NCBI RefSeq assembly: GCF_033947565.1
Contig: NZ_JARPVX010000002.1
Span: 1 to 64,000 of the forward strand
Length of the DNA: 64,000 nucleotides
From: Lichenihabitans sp033947565
GTDB taxonomy: Bacteria; Pseudomonadota; Alphaproteobacteria; Rhizobiales; Beijerinckiaceae
Direction: 5' to 3'
Part shown: positions 45,323-55,364 of the stretch, piece after piece
Layout: each line of letters begins with the position of its first letter
How positions within the stretch are numbered: the stretch's first letter is position 1
Translations under genes and position numbers: made by a program
The notes under the pieces: model-generated
What the model was told of the DNA's origin: nothing
The model's input: only the letters and a program-made list of their open reading frames with translations
Databases searched by the model: none

Positions 45323-46660
45323 TCAGGTCGGCGGCGTGCCGTTCAGTTTCAGCACGTCGCCCGCGAGATAAAGCGAGCCCGTGATCAGGATGCGGGGCGG
45401 AACCGGCCAGGGCCGGGCACTGACAAAGGCGAGCGCCTCCATGACGGTGCCGCAGGAGGCCGCCGGGATGCCGACCGACAGGGCCGCGCCGGCGATCTCG
45501 GCGGCGTCGCGGCCGCTGTGACCGTCGCCGACCGGCACCGCGATGAGTTCCTGGGTCAGGTCGGCGAAATTCTCCAGGAAGGCGCGCGGGTCCTTGGTGG
45601 TCAGCATGCCGCAGATCAGCACCAGGGGTCGGCTTTGCCGATCCTCGCGCTCGCCCATGGCCTCGGCCAGCACCCGCCCGCCTTCGGCATTGTGCCCCCC
45701 GTCGAGCCAGATCTCCGCCTCGATGGGGGCATGATCGGGCACCACGCCGCGCACCAGCCGTTGCAGCCGCGCCGGCCAGGACACGCCCAAAATGCCGGCC
45801 GCGATCGCCTCAGCCGGCACGTCGGGACGAAAGCGGCGAAGCGCCGCGATGGCGGTTCCGGCGTTGCCGTGCTGGTGACGCCCGGCGAGCCTCGGCAGCG
45901 GCAGGTCGAGGAGGCCGCGCTCGTCTTCGTAGATGAGCCGGCCATGTTCCTCGCGGGTGGCGAAATCCTGATCGCCGACGCTGAAAGGCACGCCGAGGCG
46001 CTCGGCCTGGCGGACCAGCACCGCGAGAGCCGCTTCGTCCTGGGCCGCGAAGATCGCCGGCACGCCGCGCTTGAGAATGCCGGCCTTTTCGGCCGCGATC
46101 TTCTCGACGGTCTCACCCAGGAACTCCGGGTGATCGAAGGACACGGGCGTCACCACCGTCAGGGCCGGACGCTCGACCACGTTGGTGGCGTCGAGTCGCC
46201 CCCCGAGGCCGACCTCAAGCAGCACGACGTCGGCCGGATGCTCGCTGAAGGCGAGAAAGGCCGCCGCCGTGGTGATCTCGAAGAAGGAGATCGGCCGGTC
46301 GGCATTGAGGGTCTCGCAGCGCTTCAACAACTCCGCAAAGGCCGCGTCGTCGATGATGGTGCCACCACCCGGGCGGCCCAGCCGGACGCGCTCGTTGAAC
46401 CGCACCAGGTGGGGAGACGTGTAGACGTGGACCCGCAGACCCGCAGCTTCCAGCATGGCGCGCAGGAACGCCACCGTCGATCCCTTGCCGTTGGTGCCGG
46501 CCACGTGGATGACTGGCGGCAAACGTCGTTCCGGATGGCCGAGGTCGTCCAGCAGGCGGTGCATGCGGTCGAGCGACAGGTCGATCAGCTTCGGATGCAG
46601 GGCCGGCAAGCGCGCCAGAATGCCTTCGACGCGCTCGTGCCCGTCACCCGCCGCCGTCAC
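45323..46660 (-). CDS. folC: Folylpolyglutamate / dihydrofolate synthase
   Basis: The enzyme adds glutamate to dihydropteroate and to folates with ATP. It is 445 residues. The Mur-ligase P-loop is GTNGKGSTVAF, followed by YTSPHLVRFNERVRL, FEITTAAAFLAF and GLGGRLDATNVV. The C-terminal domain has DGGHNAEGGR. The start is taken as GTG 46660, because no ATG fits between the accD stop and the conserved domain; this is the least certain part. It follows accD in the trp/acc cluster, 28 nt away. Confidence 0.95.
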   Translation of the reverse strand: MTAAGDGHERVEGILARLPALHPKLIDLSLDRMHRLLDDLGHPERRLPPVIHVAGTNGKGSTVAFLRAMLEAAGLRVHVYTSPHLVRFNERVRLGRPGGGTIIDDAAFAELLKRCETLNADRPISFFEITTAAAFLAFSEHPADVVLLEVGLGGRLDATNVVERPALTVVTPVSFDHPEFLGETVEKIAAEKAGILKRGVPAIFAAQDEAALAVLVRQAERLGVPFSVGDQDFATREEHGRLIYEDERGLLDLPLPRLAGRHQHGNAGTAIAALRRFRPDVPAEAIAAGILGVSWPARLQRLVRGVVPDHAPIEAEIWLDGGHNAEGGRVLAEAMGEREDRQSRPLVLICGMLTTKDPRAFLENFADLTQELIAVPVGDGHSGRDAAEIAGAALSVGIPAASCGTVMEALAFVSARPWPVPPRILITGSLYLAGDVLKLNGTPPT

Positions 46661-46688
46661 GGCCGACCCATCCGCGACAAAGGCAAGC

Positions 46689-47615
46689 TCACTCGGCGGC
46701 AGTCGCGAGCGGCAGGCCGGGATGGTCCTCGGCTTCCGCGACCACATCGTTCATCAGCAGGCCGCAGAGGCGGGACAGGGTCGCCTTCATGTCCCGCCGG
46801 TGCACCACCATATCGACCATGCCGTGTTGTTGCAGATATTCGGAGCGCTGGAACCCTTCGGGCAGCTTTTCGCGTACGGTCTGCTCGATGACGCGCGGTC
46901 CCGCAAAGCCAATCAGCGCGCCGGGCTCGGCGATATGGACGTCGCCCAGCATCGCATAGGAGGCCGTGACGCCGCCGGTGGTCGGGTTCGTCAGCACCAC
47001 AAGATAGGGCAGGCGGGCCGCCTTGAGGCGCCGCACTGCCACGGTGGTGCGCGGCATCTGCATCAGCGAGAACATACCCTCCTGCATGCGGGCGCCGCCC
47101 GAGGCCGCGAACAGGATGAAGGGCGTCGCGTTTGCGACCGCATGTTCGAGCCCGGCCACCACCGCTTCGCCAGCCGCCATGCCGAGCGAGCCGCCGATGA
47201 AGTCGAAATCCTGCACCGCCACCGTGACGGGCCGACCGTCCATGCGGCCGGCACCGACCTTCACGGCATCCTGCAGGCCCGTCTTCGTGCGGGCATCCCT
47301 CAGCTTGTCGACGTAGCGCTTTTCGTCGCGGAACTTGAGCGGATCGAGCAGCACCTCGGAGCCGGAAACCTCATCCCAGCGCCCGTCGTCGAACATCGAG
47401 GCGAGGCGCGCCACGGCGTTCATCCGCATATGGTATTCGGACCCCGGCACCACGAAAAGGTTACTCTCGAGATCGCGATGATGGACGAGCTGGCCGCTTT
47501 CCGGGCACTTGACCCATAGGTTCTCCGGCGTTTCCTTCTTCAGGAAGGACCGGATCTTCGGCGGGACCACATTGAGGATCCAGTTCATCCGGCTTTCGTG
47601 ATTGGCGTCGCTCAT
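46689..47615 (-). CDS. accD: Acetyl-CoA carboxylase carboxyltransferase beta subunit
   Basis: With AccA this subunit transfers carboxyl from biotin to acetyl-CoA, the first step of fatty acid synthesis. The product is 308 residues. The crotonase-like core has DFDFIGGSLGMAAGEAV, ASGGARMQEG and TNPTTGGVTASYAMLGD. The N-terminal zinc ribbon is degenerate: only KCPESG keeps one of four Cys, and the second pair reads VVPGSEYH. Similar forms occur in rhizobia, as I recall. Its ATG overlaps the trpA stop (ATGA). Confidence 0.97.
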   Translation of the reverse strand: MSDANHESRMNWILNVVPPKIRSFLKKETPENLWVKCPESGQLVHHRDLESNLFVVPGSEYHMRMNAVARLASMFDDGRWDEVSGSEVLLDPLKFRDEKRYVDKLRDARTKTGLQDAVKVGAGRMDGRPVTVAVQDFDFIGGSLGMAAGEAVVAGLEHAVANATPFILFAASGGARMQEGMFSLMQMPRTTVAVRRLKAARLPYLVVLTNPTTGGVTASYAMLGDVHIAEPGALIGFAGPRVIEQTVREKLPEGFQRSEYLQQHGMVDMVVHRRDMKATLSRLCGLLMNDVVAEAEDHPGLPLATAAE

Positions 47616-48451
47616 TGCGAGGCTCCCTTGCGGATGCTGCGGACACCCTTGGCGAGGTCGGCCACATAGGCCGTAACATCCTGCACCGTGCGTGCGGTTG
47701 CGGCGTCTTCCGCGTCCAGCGACTGCTTGAGGACGGAGATCAATGCCGTGCCGACCACGACCCCATCCGCATGGGCCGCCACCGCGGCGGCATCGTCGGC
47801 AGTCTTGACCCCGAAGCCGACCGCCACCGGCAGGGTCGTATGGCCCTTGATGCGCGCCACCGCTTCGCCGACCTTGGAATAATCCGGCACGCTCGATCCC
47901 GTGATGCCCGTCACGGAAACGTAATAAACAAACCCCGAGGTGTTGGCCAATACGGCCGGCAGGCGGCGCTCGTCGGTGGTCGGGGTAGCGAGGCGGATGA
48001 AACTGAGCCCGGCTTCGAGCGCCGGCAAACAGAATTCGTCATCCTGCTCGGGCGGCAGATCGACCACGATGAAACCATCGACGCCGACCGCCTTGGCCTC
48101 GGCCAGGAAGCGCGGCACGCCATAAACGAAGATCGGGTTGTAATAGCCCATCAGGATGATCGGCGTGTCGGCATCCTGCTCGCGAAACGCCCGCACCATG
48201 TCGAGCGTCTTGCCGAGGTTCTGCCCGGCCTTCAGGGCCCGCAGGCCGGCCGCCTGGATGACCGGGCCATCGGCCATCGGATCGGTGAACGGCATGCCGA
48301 GTTCGATCACATCGGCCCCGGCGGCCGGCAGGCTGCGCAGCAGCGCCAGCGAGGTGTCGGGGTCCGGGTCGCCGGCGGTGATGAAGGTCACGAGGGCGGC
48401 ACGGCCCGCTTCGCGGCAGGCCGCGAAGCGGCGGTCGAGGCGGCTGTCCAT
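47612..48451 (-). CDS. trpA: Tryptophan synthase alpha subunit
   Basis: The subunit cleaves indole-3-glycerol phosphate to indole, which passes to TrpB. It is 279 residues. Catalytic Glu is in VIELGMPFTDPMADGPVIQ and Asp in GFIVVDLPPEQDDEF. The phosphate-binding GFGVKTADDA follows. The ATG at 48451 begins the conserved domain; a GTG at 48460 would overlap the trpB stop (GTGA). The 3' end overlaps accD by 4 nt. Confidence 0.97.
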   Translation of the reverse strand: MDSRLDRRFAACREAGRAALVTFITAGDPDPDTSLALLRSLPAAGADVIELGMPFTDPMADGPVIQAAGLRALKAGQNLGKTLDMVRAFREQDADTPIILMGYYNPIFVYGVPRFLAEAKAVGVDGFIVVDLPPEQDDEFCLPALEAGLSFIRLATPTTDERRLPAVLANTSGFVYYVSVTGITGSSVPDYSKVGEAVARIKGHTTLPVAVGFGVKTADDAAAVAAHADGVVVGTALISVLKQSLDAEDAATARTVQDVTAYVADLAKGVRSIRKGASQ

Positions 48452-48456
48452 GGCGC

Positions 48457-49671
48457 TCACATCCCGCCGAGGTGGTCGGCCACGGTGAACAGGTCCTTGT
48501 CGCCGCGGCCGCTCATGCACAACACCATGATGTGGTCCTTGGGGCGCTGCGGTGCGAGCTTCTCGATCGCCGCGAGCGCATGGGCGGGCTCGAGCGCCGG
48601 AATGATGCCCTCGAGCTTGGCGCAGAGCTGGAAGGCTTCGAGCGCCTCCGTGTCGGTCGCCGACAAAAAGGTGATGCGGCCGACATCCGCCAGCCAGGCA
48701 TGCTCCGGCCCGATGCCAGGATAATCGAGGCCGGCCGAGATCGAATGGCCTTCGATGATCTGGCCGTCGTCGTCCATCAACAGGAAGGTGCGGTTGCCAT
48801 GCAGCACGCCGGGCTTGCCGCCCGCGATCGAGGCCGCATGGGCGGGTGTGTCGAGACCGTGACCGGCCGCTTCGACGCCAAAGATCTCGACCTCCGGGTC
48901 GTCCAGGAAGGGATGGAACAGGCCGATGGCATTCGACCCGCCACCGATGCAGGCGATCAACGAATCCGGCAGCCGGCCTTCGGCCGCAAGGATCTGCTCG
49001 CGCGTTTCCGTTCCGATGATCGACTGGAAGTCGCGCACCATCGCCGGGTAGGGGTGCGGTCCCGCGGCGGTGCCGATGCAGTAAAAGGTGTCATGCACGT
49101 TGGTGACCCAATCACGCAGGGCCTCGTTCATGGCGTCTTTCAGGGTCTTGGCGCCGGACTGCACCGGGATCACCTCGGCGCCCAGCATCTTCATGCGGAA
49201 CACGTTCGGCTTCTGCCGCTCGACGTCGACGGCGCCCATGTAGACGATGCACTTCAGCCCGAAGCGCGCGCAGGCGGTTGCTGTCGCGACGCCATGCTGG
49301 CCGGCACCCGTTTCAGCGATGATGCGTGTCTTGCCCATGCGGAGCGCCAGCAGGATCTGCCCGAGCACGTTGTTGATCTTGTGGGCGCCGGTGTGGTTCA
49401 GCTCTTCCCGCTTGAAGTAGATCTTGGCGCCGCCGAGATGCTCGGTCAGGCGCTCCGCCAGATACAGCGGCGACGGACGCCCCACATAATGGGTGTGCAG
49501 GTTCTGTAGCTCGGCGGCGAAGGCGGGATCCTGGCGGGCCGCACCATAGGCGGCCTCGAGCTCGAGGATCAGCGGCATCAGCGTTTCGGCCACGAAACGG
49601 CCGCCGAATTGGCCGAAGTGGCCGCGCTCGTCCGGTCCGGTGCGGAAGGAATTGCGCATCTCAGGTTTCAC
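48457..49671 (-). CDS. trpB: Tryptophan synthase beta subunit
   Basis: The PLP enzyme joins indole and serine to give tryptophan. It is 404 residues. It begins with FRTGPDERGHFGQFGGRFVAETLMPLI, carries the PLP Lys in HTGAHKINN, and has AETGAGQHGVATAT and GGGSNAIGLFHPF. The start is taken as GTG 49671, overlapping the end of the TrpF fusion gene; an ATG at 49659 is possible. It sits between trpF and trpA in the leftward cluster. Confidence 0.97.
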   Translation of the reverse strand: MKPEMRNSFRTGPDERGHFGQFGGRFVAETLMPLILELEAAYGAARQDPAFAAELQNLHTHYVGRPSPLYLAERLTEHLGGAKIYFKREELNHTGAHKINNVLGQILLALRMGKTRIIAETGAGQHGVATATACARFGLKCIVYMGAVDVERQKPNVFRMKMLGAEVIPVQSGAKTLKDAMNEALRDWVTNVHDTFYCIGTAAGPHPYPAMVRDFQSIIGTETREQILAAEGRLPDSLIACIGGGSNAIGLFHPFLDDPEVEIFGVEAAGHGLDTPAHAASIAGGKPGVLHGNRTFLLMDDDGQIIEGHSISAGLDYPGIGPEHAWLADVGRITFLSATDTEALEAFQLCAKLEGIIPALEPAHALAAIEKLAPQRPKDHIMVLCMSGRGDKDLFTVADHLGGM

Positions 49672-50870
49672 GACGGATCTCCAATCTGAGTCCGGTCAGA
49701 TAGACCACGGGACGCCGCGAGACCAGGGGCGGGGGGCGTGCCGACCTGACGCGCCGCCGCAACGAAAGCCGCGATGAGGCCGGCGTCTTTCAGGCCGGGC
49801 GCTGTTTCGACCCCCGACGACACATCGACGGCCTTGGCGCCCGTCACCGCGAGCGCGGTTCCGACGGTTGCGGGCGTCAGTCCGCCGGATAGCATATAAG
49901 GCAGGGCGACATCCCGCAGGATCGGCCAGTCGAAGGCGACGCCGTTGCCGCCCGGCAGGGTGGCGCCCCGGGGCGGCTTGGCGTCGAACAGGATGCGATC
50001 GGCGCAAACCCGATACGGCTCGGCCTGCGCGAGGTCCGCCGCCTCGGCGATGCCGATCGCCTTCATGACGGGGCGACGGGTGGTTTGCCGCACGGCAGCC
50101 ACGCGGGCCGGCGATTCCCGCCCGTGCAATTGCAGCCAGTCCGGCGACACGGCATCCATGATGGCGTCGATCGCCGCGTCATCGGCATCGACCGTCAAGG
50201 CCACGATCGTCGCCTGGCCCCGCGCCAGCCCCGCCAGAGTTCGCGCCTGGTCGAGGGACACATGGCGGGGGCTTTTCGGAAAGAACACCAAGCCGATCTG
50301 GTCGGCATCCGCCGCCAGCGCCGCCTCGAGGGTCGCGACCGTGGACAGGCCACAAATCTTCACCAGCGGCCTCGGGCGCAGCGGCCGCGCCATCAGGTAA
50401 TCGTCCATGGCGAAGCCGCCGCCGATGTCGCTCTCGAGGGCCGCCACGATCGAAAAGCCCGCCCGGCCGTAAGCCCGGATGGCCCGCGCATTGGCCTTGT
50501 TGACCCTGAGGCGCAGGTCGGCGGCGCCATCAGCGATCGCCCGGGCATGGTCGAGCATCCGCTGCCCCAACCCGAGGCCCTGGCAGTCCGGCAGGAGGTA
50601 GAGCTTGTGCAGATCCGCCCTGCCCGCAGGCTCTGACGATAAGGCCAGGAAACCCACCGGACGGTCTGCCAGGATGGCCAGCTCCCACCGGGTGCCGGCC
50701 GCCATCTCGGCGGCGATCGTGGCCGGCGCGTAGAAACGCTCGAGCATGTAGTCGATCTGCGCCGCCGGCAGCATGGCGGCGTAGCTCGATCGCCAGATGC
50801 GGTCCGCCAGATCGCGGAGCATCGGGATATCGTGCACGTCGGCTGGGCGGAACTGCAACGAAGGCTGCAT
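49668..50870 (-). CDS. trpF: Fusion of GNAT acetyltransferase and phosphoribosylanthranilate isomerase
   Basis: One continuous 400-residue frame holds two domains. Residues 1-165 are a GNAT acetyltransferase (FRPADVHDIPMLRDLADRIW; LHKLYLLPDCQGLGLGQRML; NARAIRAYGRAGF). Residues ~168-370 are a full TrpF (LVKICGLS with the catalytic Cys; GLVFFPKSPRHVS; LQLHG; VDVSSGVE with the catalytic Asp). The linker is only a few residues and no stop intervenes. An ATG at 50393 could start TrpF alone. TrpF usually begins at VKICG, about 210 residues. The C-terminal ~30 residues are extra. It overlaps trpB by 4 nt. Confidence 0.92.
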   Translation of the reverse strand: MQPSLQFRPADVHDIPMLRDLADRIWRSSYAAMLPAAQIDYMLERFYAPATIAAEMAAGTRWELAILADRPVGFLALSSEPAGRADLHKLYLLPDCQGLGLGQRMLDHARAIADGAADLRLRVNKANARAIRAYGRAGFSIVAALESDIGGGFAMDDYLMARPLRPRPLVKICGLSTVATLEAALAADADQIGLVFFPKSPRHVSLDQARTLAGLARGQATIVALTVDADDAAIDAIMDAVSPDWLQLHGRESPARVAAVRQTTRRPVMKAIGIAEAADLAQAEPYRVCADRILFDAKPPRGATLPGGNGVAFDWPILRDVALPYMLSGGLTPATVGTALAVTGAKAVDVSSGVETAPGLKDAGLIAAFVAAARQVGTPPAPGLAASRGLSDRTQIGDPS

Positions 50871-50973
50871 GCGAGGCTGGCTTCTCCCCGCGCCGGCGGC
50901 CGGGTCCTTGGGTGGCAGATAGGCGGGATGCTGTCAGATCGCCAGCCTCAGTGGGTGGCCCGGAGGCGCCGTG

Positions 50974-51840
50974 TCAGCGCCGCAGGCGCGCAATGAGGCT
51001 CGACGTGTCCCAACGCTGACCGCCCATGCGTTGCACGTCGCCGTAGAACTGGTCCACCAGCGCGGTCATCGGCAGGATGGCGCCGTTGCGACGTGACTCG
51101 GCGAGGCAGATGTTCAGGTCCTTGCGCATCCAGTCGACCGCAAACCCGAACTCGAATTGCCCCTCGGCCATCGTCTTGTGGCGGTTTTCCATCTGCCAGG
51201 ATTGCGCGGCGCCCTTCGAGATCACCTCCACGACGGCACCGATGTCGAGCCCCGCGGTTTCGGCGAAATGAAAGGCCTCGGCCAGACCCTGCACCACGCC
51301 GGCGATGCAGATCTGGTTGACCATCTTGGTCAGCTGCCCGGCACCGCTGTCGCCGAGCCGCTGGCACTTCTGCGCATAGGCGGCGATCACCGGCTCAGCC
51401 CGTTCATAGGCGGCCTGCTCGCCGCCGCACATCACCGTGAGCCGGCCGTTCTCGGCGCCGGCCTGACCCCCCGATACGGGCGCATCGACAAAGTGGTAAC
51501 CGCCCTCGCGCGCCGCCTGGAATAAGGCGCGCGCGACCTCCGCCGAGGCTGTCGTGTGGTCGACGAAGACCGTATCGCGCGCCATGCCGGCAAAAGCGCC
51601 GTCGGGGCCGATCGTGACCTCGCGCAGATCGTCGTCGTTGCCGACGCAGCAGAACACGAGATCCTGGCCCACGGCCGCCTCGCGGGGCGTCGCGGCGCTG
51701 CAGCCGCCATGGCGCTTCACCCAGGCTTCGGCCTTGGTCGCGGTGCGGTTGTACACCGTGACCACATGGCCGCCCTTCTGGGCCAGATGCCCGGCCATCG
51801 GGGCGCCCATGACGCCGAGCCCGAGAAACGCAACCTTCAT
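50974..51840 (-). CDS. NAD(P)-dependent beta-hydroxyacid dehydrogenase (HIBADH family)
   Basis: The product is 288 residues. The Rossmann start is VAFLGLGVMGAPMAGHL. The substrate loop is DAPVSGGQAGAENGRLTVMCGG and the catalytic Lys lies in GAGQLTKMVNQI. The C-terminal helical domain is complete. Substrates in this family include 3-hydroxyisobutyrate, tartronate semialdehyde and glyoxylate, and cannot be told apart by eye. The ATG at 51840 is preferred over 51855. It follows an MFS gene by 4 nt. Confidence 0.93.
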   Translation of the reverse strand: MKVAFLGLGVMGAPMAGHLAQKGGHVVTVYNRTATKAEAWVKRHGGCSAATPREAAVGQDLVFCCVGNDDDLREVTIGPDGAFAGMARDTVFVDHTTASAEVARALFQAAREGGYHFVDAPVSGGQAGAENGRLTVMCGGEQAAYERAEPVIAAYAQKCQRLGDSGAGQLTKMVNQICIAGVVQGLAEAFHFAETAGLDIGAVVEVISKGAAQSWQMENRHKTMAEGQFEFGFAVDWMRKDLNICLAESRRNGAILPMTALVDQFYGDVQRMGGQRWDTSSLIARLRR

Positions 51841-51844
51841 GGTG

Positions 51845-53065
51845 TCACTCCGCAAACCTGTCGGCGCGCCGCAACGCCGGAAACAACCGCATCCAGAGCA
51901 AGACCACCGCGATGGTCCCGAGCCCGCCGATGGCGGCCGCCGGCACCGCGCCCAACAACGCGGCCGTCATACCCGATTCGAATTCCCCGAGCTGGTTCGA
52001 GGTGCCGATGAACAACGAGTTCACGGCGCTGACCCGCCCGAGCATCTCCTGGGGCGTCAGCAACTGCACGAGCGAGTTGCGGATCACCACGCTGATGTTG
52101 TCGGCGGCGCCAAGCACCACCAAGGCTGCCACCGACAAGGCCACGTTGGTCGAAAAGGCGAACACCAGCGTCGCAAGGCCGAACACCAGGACGGCCGAGA
52201 ACATCTTCATGCCGACGTGGCGCTGGAGCGGCACCACCGACATGGCGATGCCCATCGCCAGGGCGCCGAGCGCGGGGGCGAGGCGCAGCAGGCCAAGCCC
52301 CCAGGGGCCCGTATGCAGGATGTCGCGTGCATAGATGGGCAGCAACGCCGTGGCCCCGCCGAGCAGCACCGCCACAAGGTCGAGCGAAATAGTGCCAAGC
52401 ACGATCGGTCGCTCGCGGATGAAATGCAGCCCGGAGAACACCGACGCCAAGGTCGCGGTTTCCTTGCGGGGCGGCACGCGTTCGAGCCGCATGGCGCTGA
52501 TCGAGGCGCTCGCGGCCGCGAAGCCGATCGCCGCGCAGGCGAAAGGCACCACCGGACCAAGGCCGTAAAGCAGGCCGCCGAGGGCCGGTCCGATGATCGA
52601 CGCCGTTTGCATGGCGGTGGAGGAGACAGCCACGGCCCGCGGCAGGATCACGGCCGGCACGGTGCCGGGCAGCAGCGCCGAGGCGGTCGGCTGCTCGAAG
52701 GCTCTGGCGCCGCCGAACACCGCGATCACCCCATAGATGCCGGCGATGTGCAGCCAGCCACCCAGGATGCCGAGCGTCAGCACCAGAACGGCGCAGGCCT
52801 GGACGGCCTGGCAGATGGTGACGATCGTTCGCCTATCGTAGCGGTCCGCCACATGGCCGACCAAAAAGGTGAGAACGATCTGCGGCGCGAACTGCGCCAG
52901 ACCGACGAAGCCGAGGCTGGCGGCGCTGTGGGTGCGGTCATAGATCAGCCAGCCGAGTGCCACGGCCGCCATCTGGAAGGCGAGCGACGACAACGTGCGG
53001 GCGATCCAGAACAGCCGGAAGGCCGGATGGCTGAACGGGTGGGCCGAGGCACTCGTCGCCGTCAT
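51845..53065 (-). CDS. MFS transporter, EntS-like exporter group
   Basis: The product is 406 residues with about 11-12 membrane spans. FRLFWIARTLSSLAFQMAAVALGW and the GHVADRYDRRTIV loop fit the MFS group that includes enterobactin exporter EntS and related drug exporters. The central region FIRERPIVLGTISLDLVAVLLGGATALLP is typical. The real substrate is unknown. It is co-directional with the dehydrogenase that follows it. Confidence 0.88.
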   Translation of the reverse strand: MTATSASAHPFSHPAFRLFWIARTLSSLAFQMAAVALGWLIYDRTHSAASLGFVGLAQFAPQIVLTFLVGHVADRYDRRTIVTICQAVQACAVLVLTLGILGGWLHIAGIYGVIAVFGGARAFEQPTASALLPGTVPAVILPRAVAVSSTAMQTASIIGPALGGLLYGLGPVVPFACAAIGFAAASASISAMRLERVPPRKETATLASVFSGLHFIRERPIVLGTISLDLVAVLLGGATALLPIYARDILHTGPWGLGLLRLAPALGALAMGIAMSVVPLQRHVGMKMFSAVLVFGLATLVFAFSTNVALSVAALVVLGAADNISVVIRNSLVQLLTPQEMLGRVSAVNSLFIGTSNQLGEFESGMTAALLGAVPAAAIGGLGTIAVVLLWMRLFPALRRADRFAE

Positions 53066-53161
53066 GGGTCGAGGCTCGTCACCGCAAGCCCGGGCGGGGC
53101 GACAACGCCAAGCTCACAGGCACGCCCATCTTCAACCGTCACAGAACTCACGTCGGTGCCG

Positions 53162-53791
53162 TCAATCGCGATTGGCCAGACGGTCGAGCCGCTTCTGGAG
53201 GTGCGCCATGTCGCGTCGGACCGTTTCGATGTCGTCCGCTTCCGGCACGTCCGCCAAAGCGGCTTCATCGGGCACGAACGCGGGCGTCGTGGCCTGGGGG
53301 GCCCCCGCCGCAAACGGATTGAACATGCCGAGCGCCTTCGAGAACATCGTCATGTTCTTGCGGGTTTGCTCTTCGAGCTGTTCGAACATCTGGCTCCGCA
53401 CGGCCTGGCCCGGCATGAACTTGGTGCCGAGCGCCGTTTCCATCTGATCGCGCAGCTTGTGCTGCTCGCTCGTCAGCCGATCGATGGTGAACTCCAGGTA
53501 GCTCGGCACCAGCATCTGCATGCTGTTGCCATAAAACCGGATGAGCTGCCGCAGAAACGTGATCGGCAACAAGCTTTGGCCGGTCTTGCCTTCTTGTTCG
53601 AAAATGATCTGGGCCAGCACCGAGCGGGTGATCTCTTCGCCGGTCTTGGCGTCGAACACCACGAAGTCTTCGCCCTGCTTGACCATGACGGCCAAGTCTT
53701 CGAGCGTCACATAGGTACTGGTGCCGGTATTATAGAGCCGCCGGTTGGCATATTTCTTAATTGTGATGGGCTGGGTGTCGCCGACGCTCAT
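53162..53791 (-). CDS. phaR: Polyhydroxyalkanoate synthesis repressor
   Basis: The product is 209 residues. The DNA-binding PHB/PHA accumulation domain is at the N-terminus (ITIKKYANRRLYNTGTSTYVTLEDLA), followed by the second domain FLRQLIRFYGNSMQMLVPSYLE. A helical C-terminus includes the Leu/Arg-rich QKRLDRLAN. PhaR senses PHA granules and represses phasin and other pha genes. The ATG at 53791 starts the conserved domain. It is divergent from the thiolase phaA. Confidence 0.95.
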   Translation of the reverse strand: MSVGDTQPITIKKYANRRLYNTGTSTYVTLEDLAVMVKQGEDFVVFDAKTGEEITRSVLAQIIFEQEGKTGQSLLPITFLRQLIRFYGNSMQMLVPSYLEFTIDRLTSEQHKLRDQMETALGTKFMPGQAVRSQMFEQLEEQTRKNMTMFSKALGMFNPFAAGAPQATTPAFVPDEAALADVPEADDIETVRRDMAHLQKRLDRLANRD

Positions 53792-53810
53792 GACCGACCT
53801 GCGAAACGCA

Positions 53811-53819
53811 CTGCAGCAG
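53811..53819. promoter_or_regulatory. Possible PhaR binding site
   Basis: CTGC-A-GCAG is a palindromic TGC-rich motif 20 nt upstream of the phaR start. PhaR proteins are reported to bind CTGC/GCAG half-sites a few bases apart; here the spacing is only 1 nt. More TGC-rich patches occur at 53930-53990 in the same gap. Autoregulation is plausible but not shown. Confidence 0.35.
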
Positions 53820-54063
53820 AACCATGCCACGGCTGTTAAACGCATAGGCGGTTTGCCTGGGCCGGGGAACACATTTTTCGGGCAGCCGTCCGAAAACGGT
53901 GCAAATGCGGCGTCCGTGGGCAGCGGGGCGCCCTGCTGCGGGTCCAGGCTGCTGGCCTGGCGAAATCTCGCGGCACACGCTTGCAGCACTCAGGGCTCTG
54001 CCCGATCTTAATCCCAAGCCCGCGGCGGTTGCGACGGTCGGGCCATGCAATATGGAGGGAAGG

Positions 54064-55236
<1,173 letters not shown>

Positions 55237-55278
55237 GGGGTCCCGCCCTGCGCATGCCAGACGGATGTAAATTGTTCA

Positions 55279-55291
55279 GCACATAATGTGC
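55279..55291. promoter_or_regulatory. Small dyad, possible operator of the MFS gene
   Basis: GCACAT-A-ATGTGC is a perfect 6-bp dyad with one central base, lying in an AT-rich patch between phaA and the DHA2-type MFS gene, about 74 nt before its ATG. This is where a repressor site would be expected, but no regulator gene is adjacent. Confidence 0.35.
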
Positions 55292-55364
55292 ATGTGGATT
55301 ATACGAGGCTGGAGCGGCCGTGGCCGCGCCAGCCCCAACCCCGTGTCAGGAGTGGTCCGCGCCC

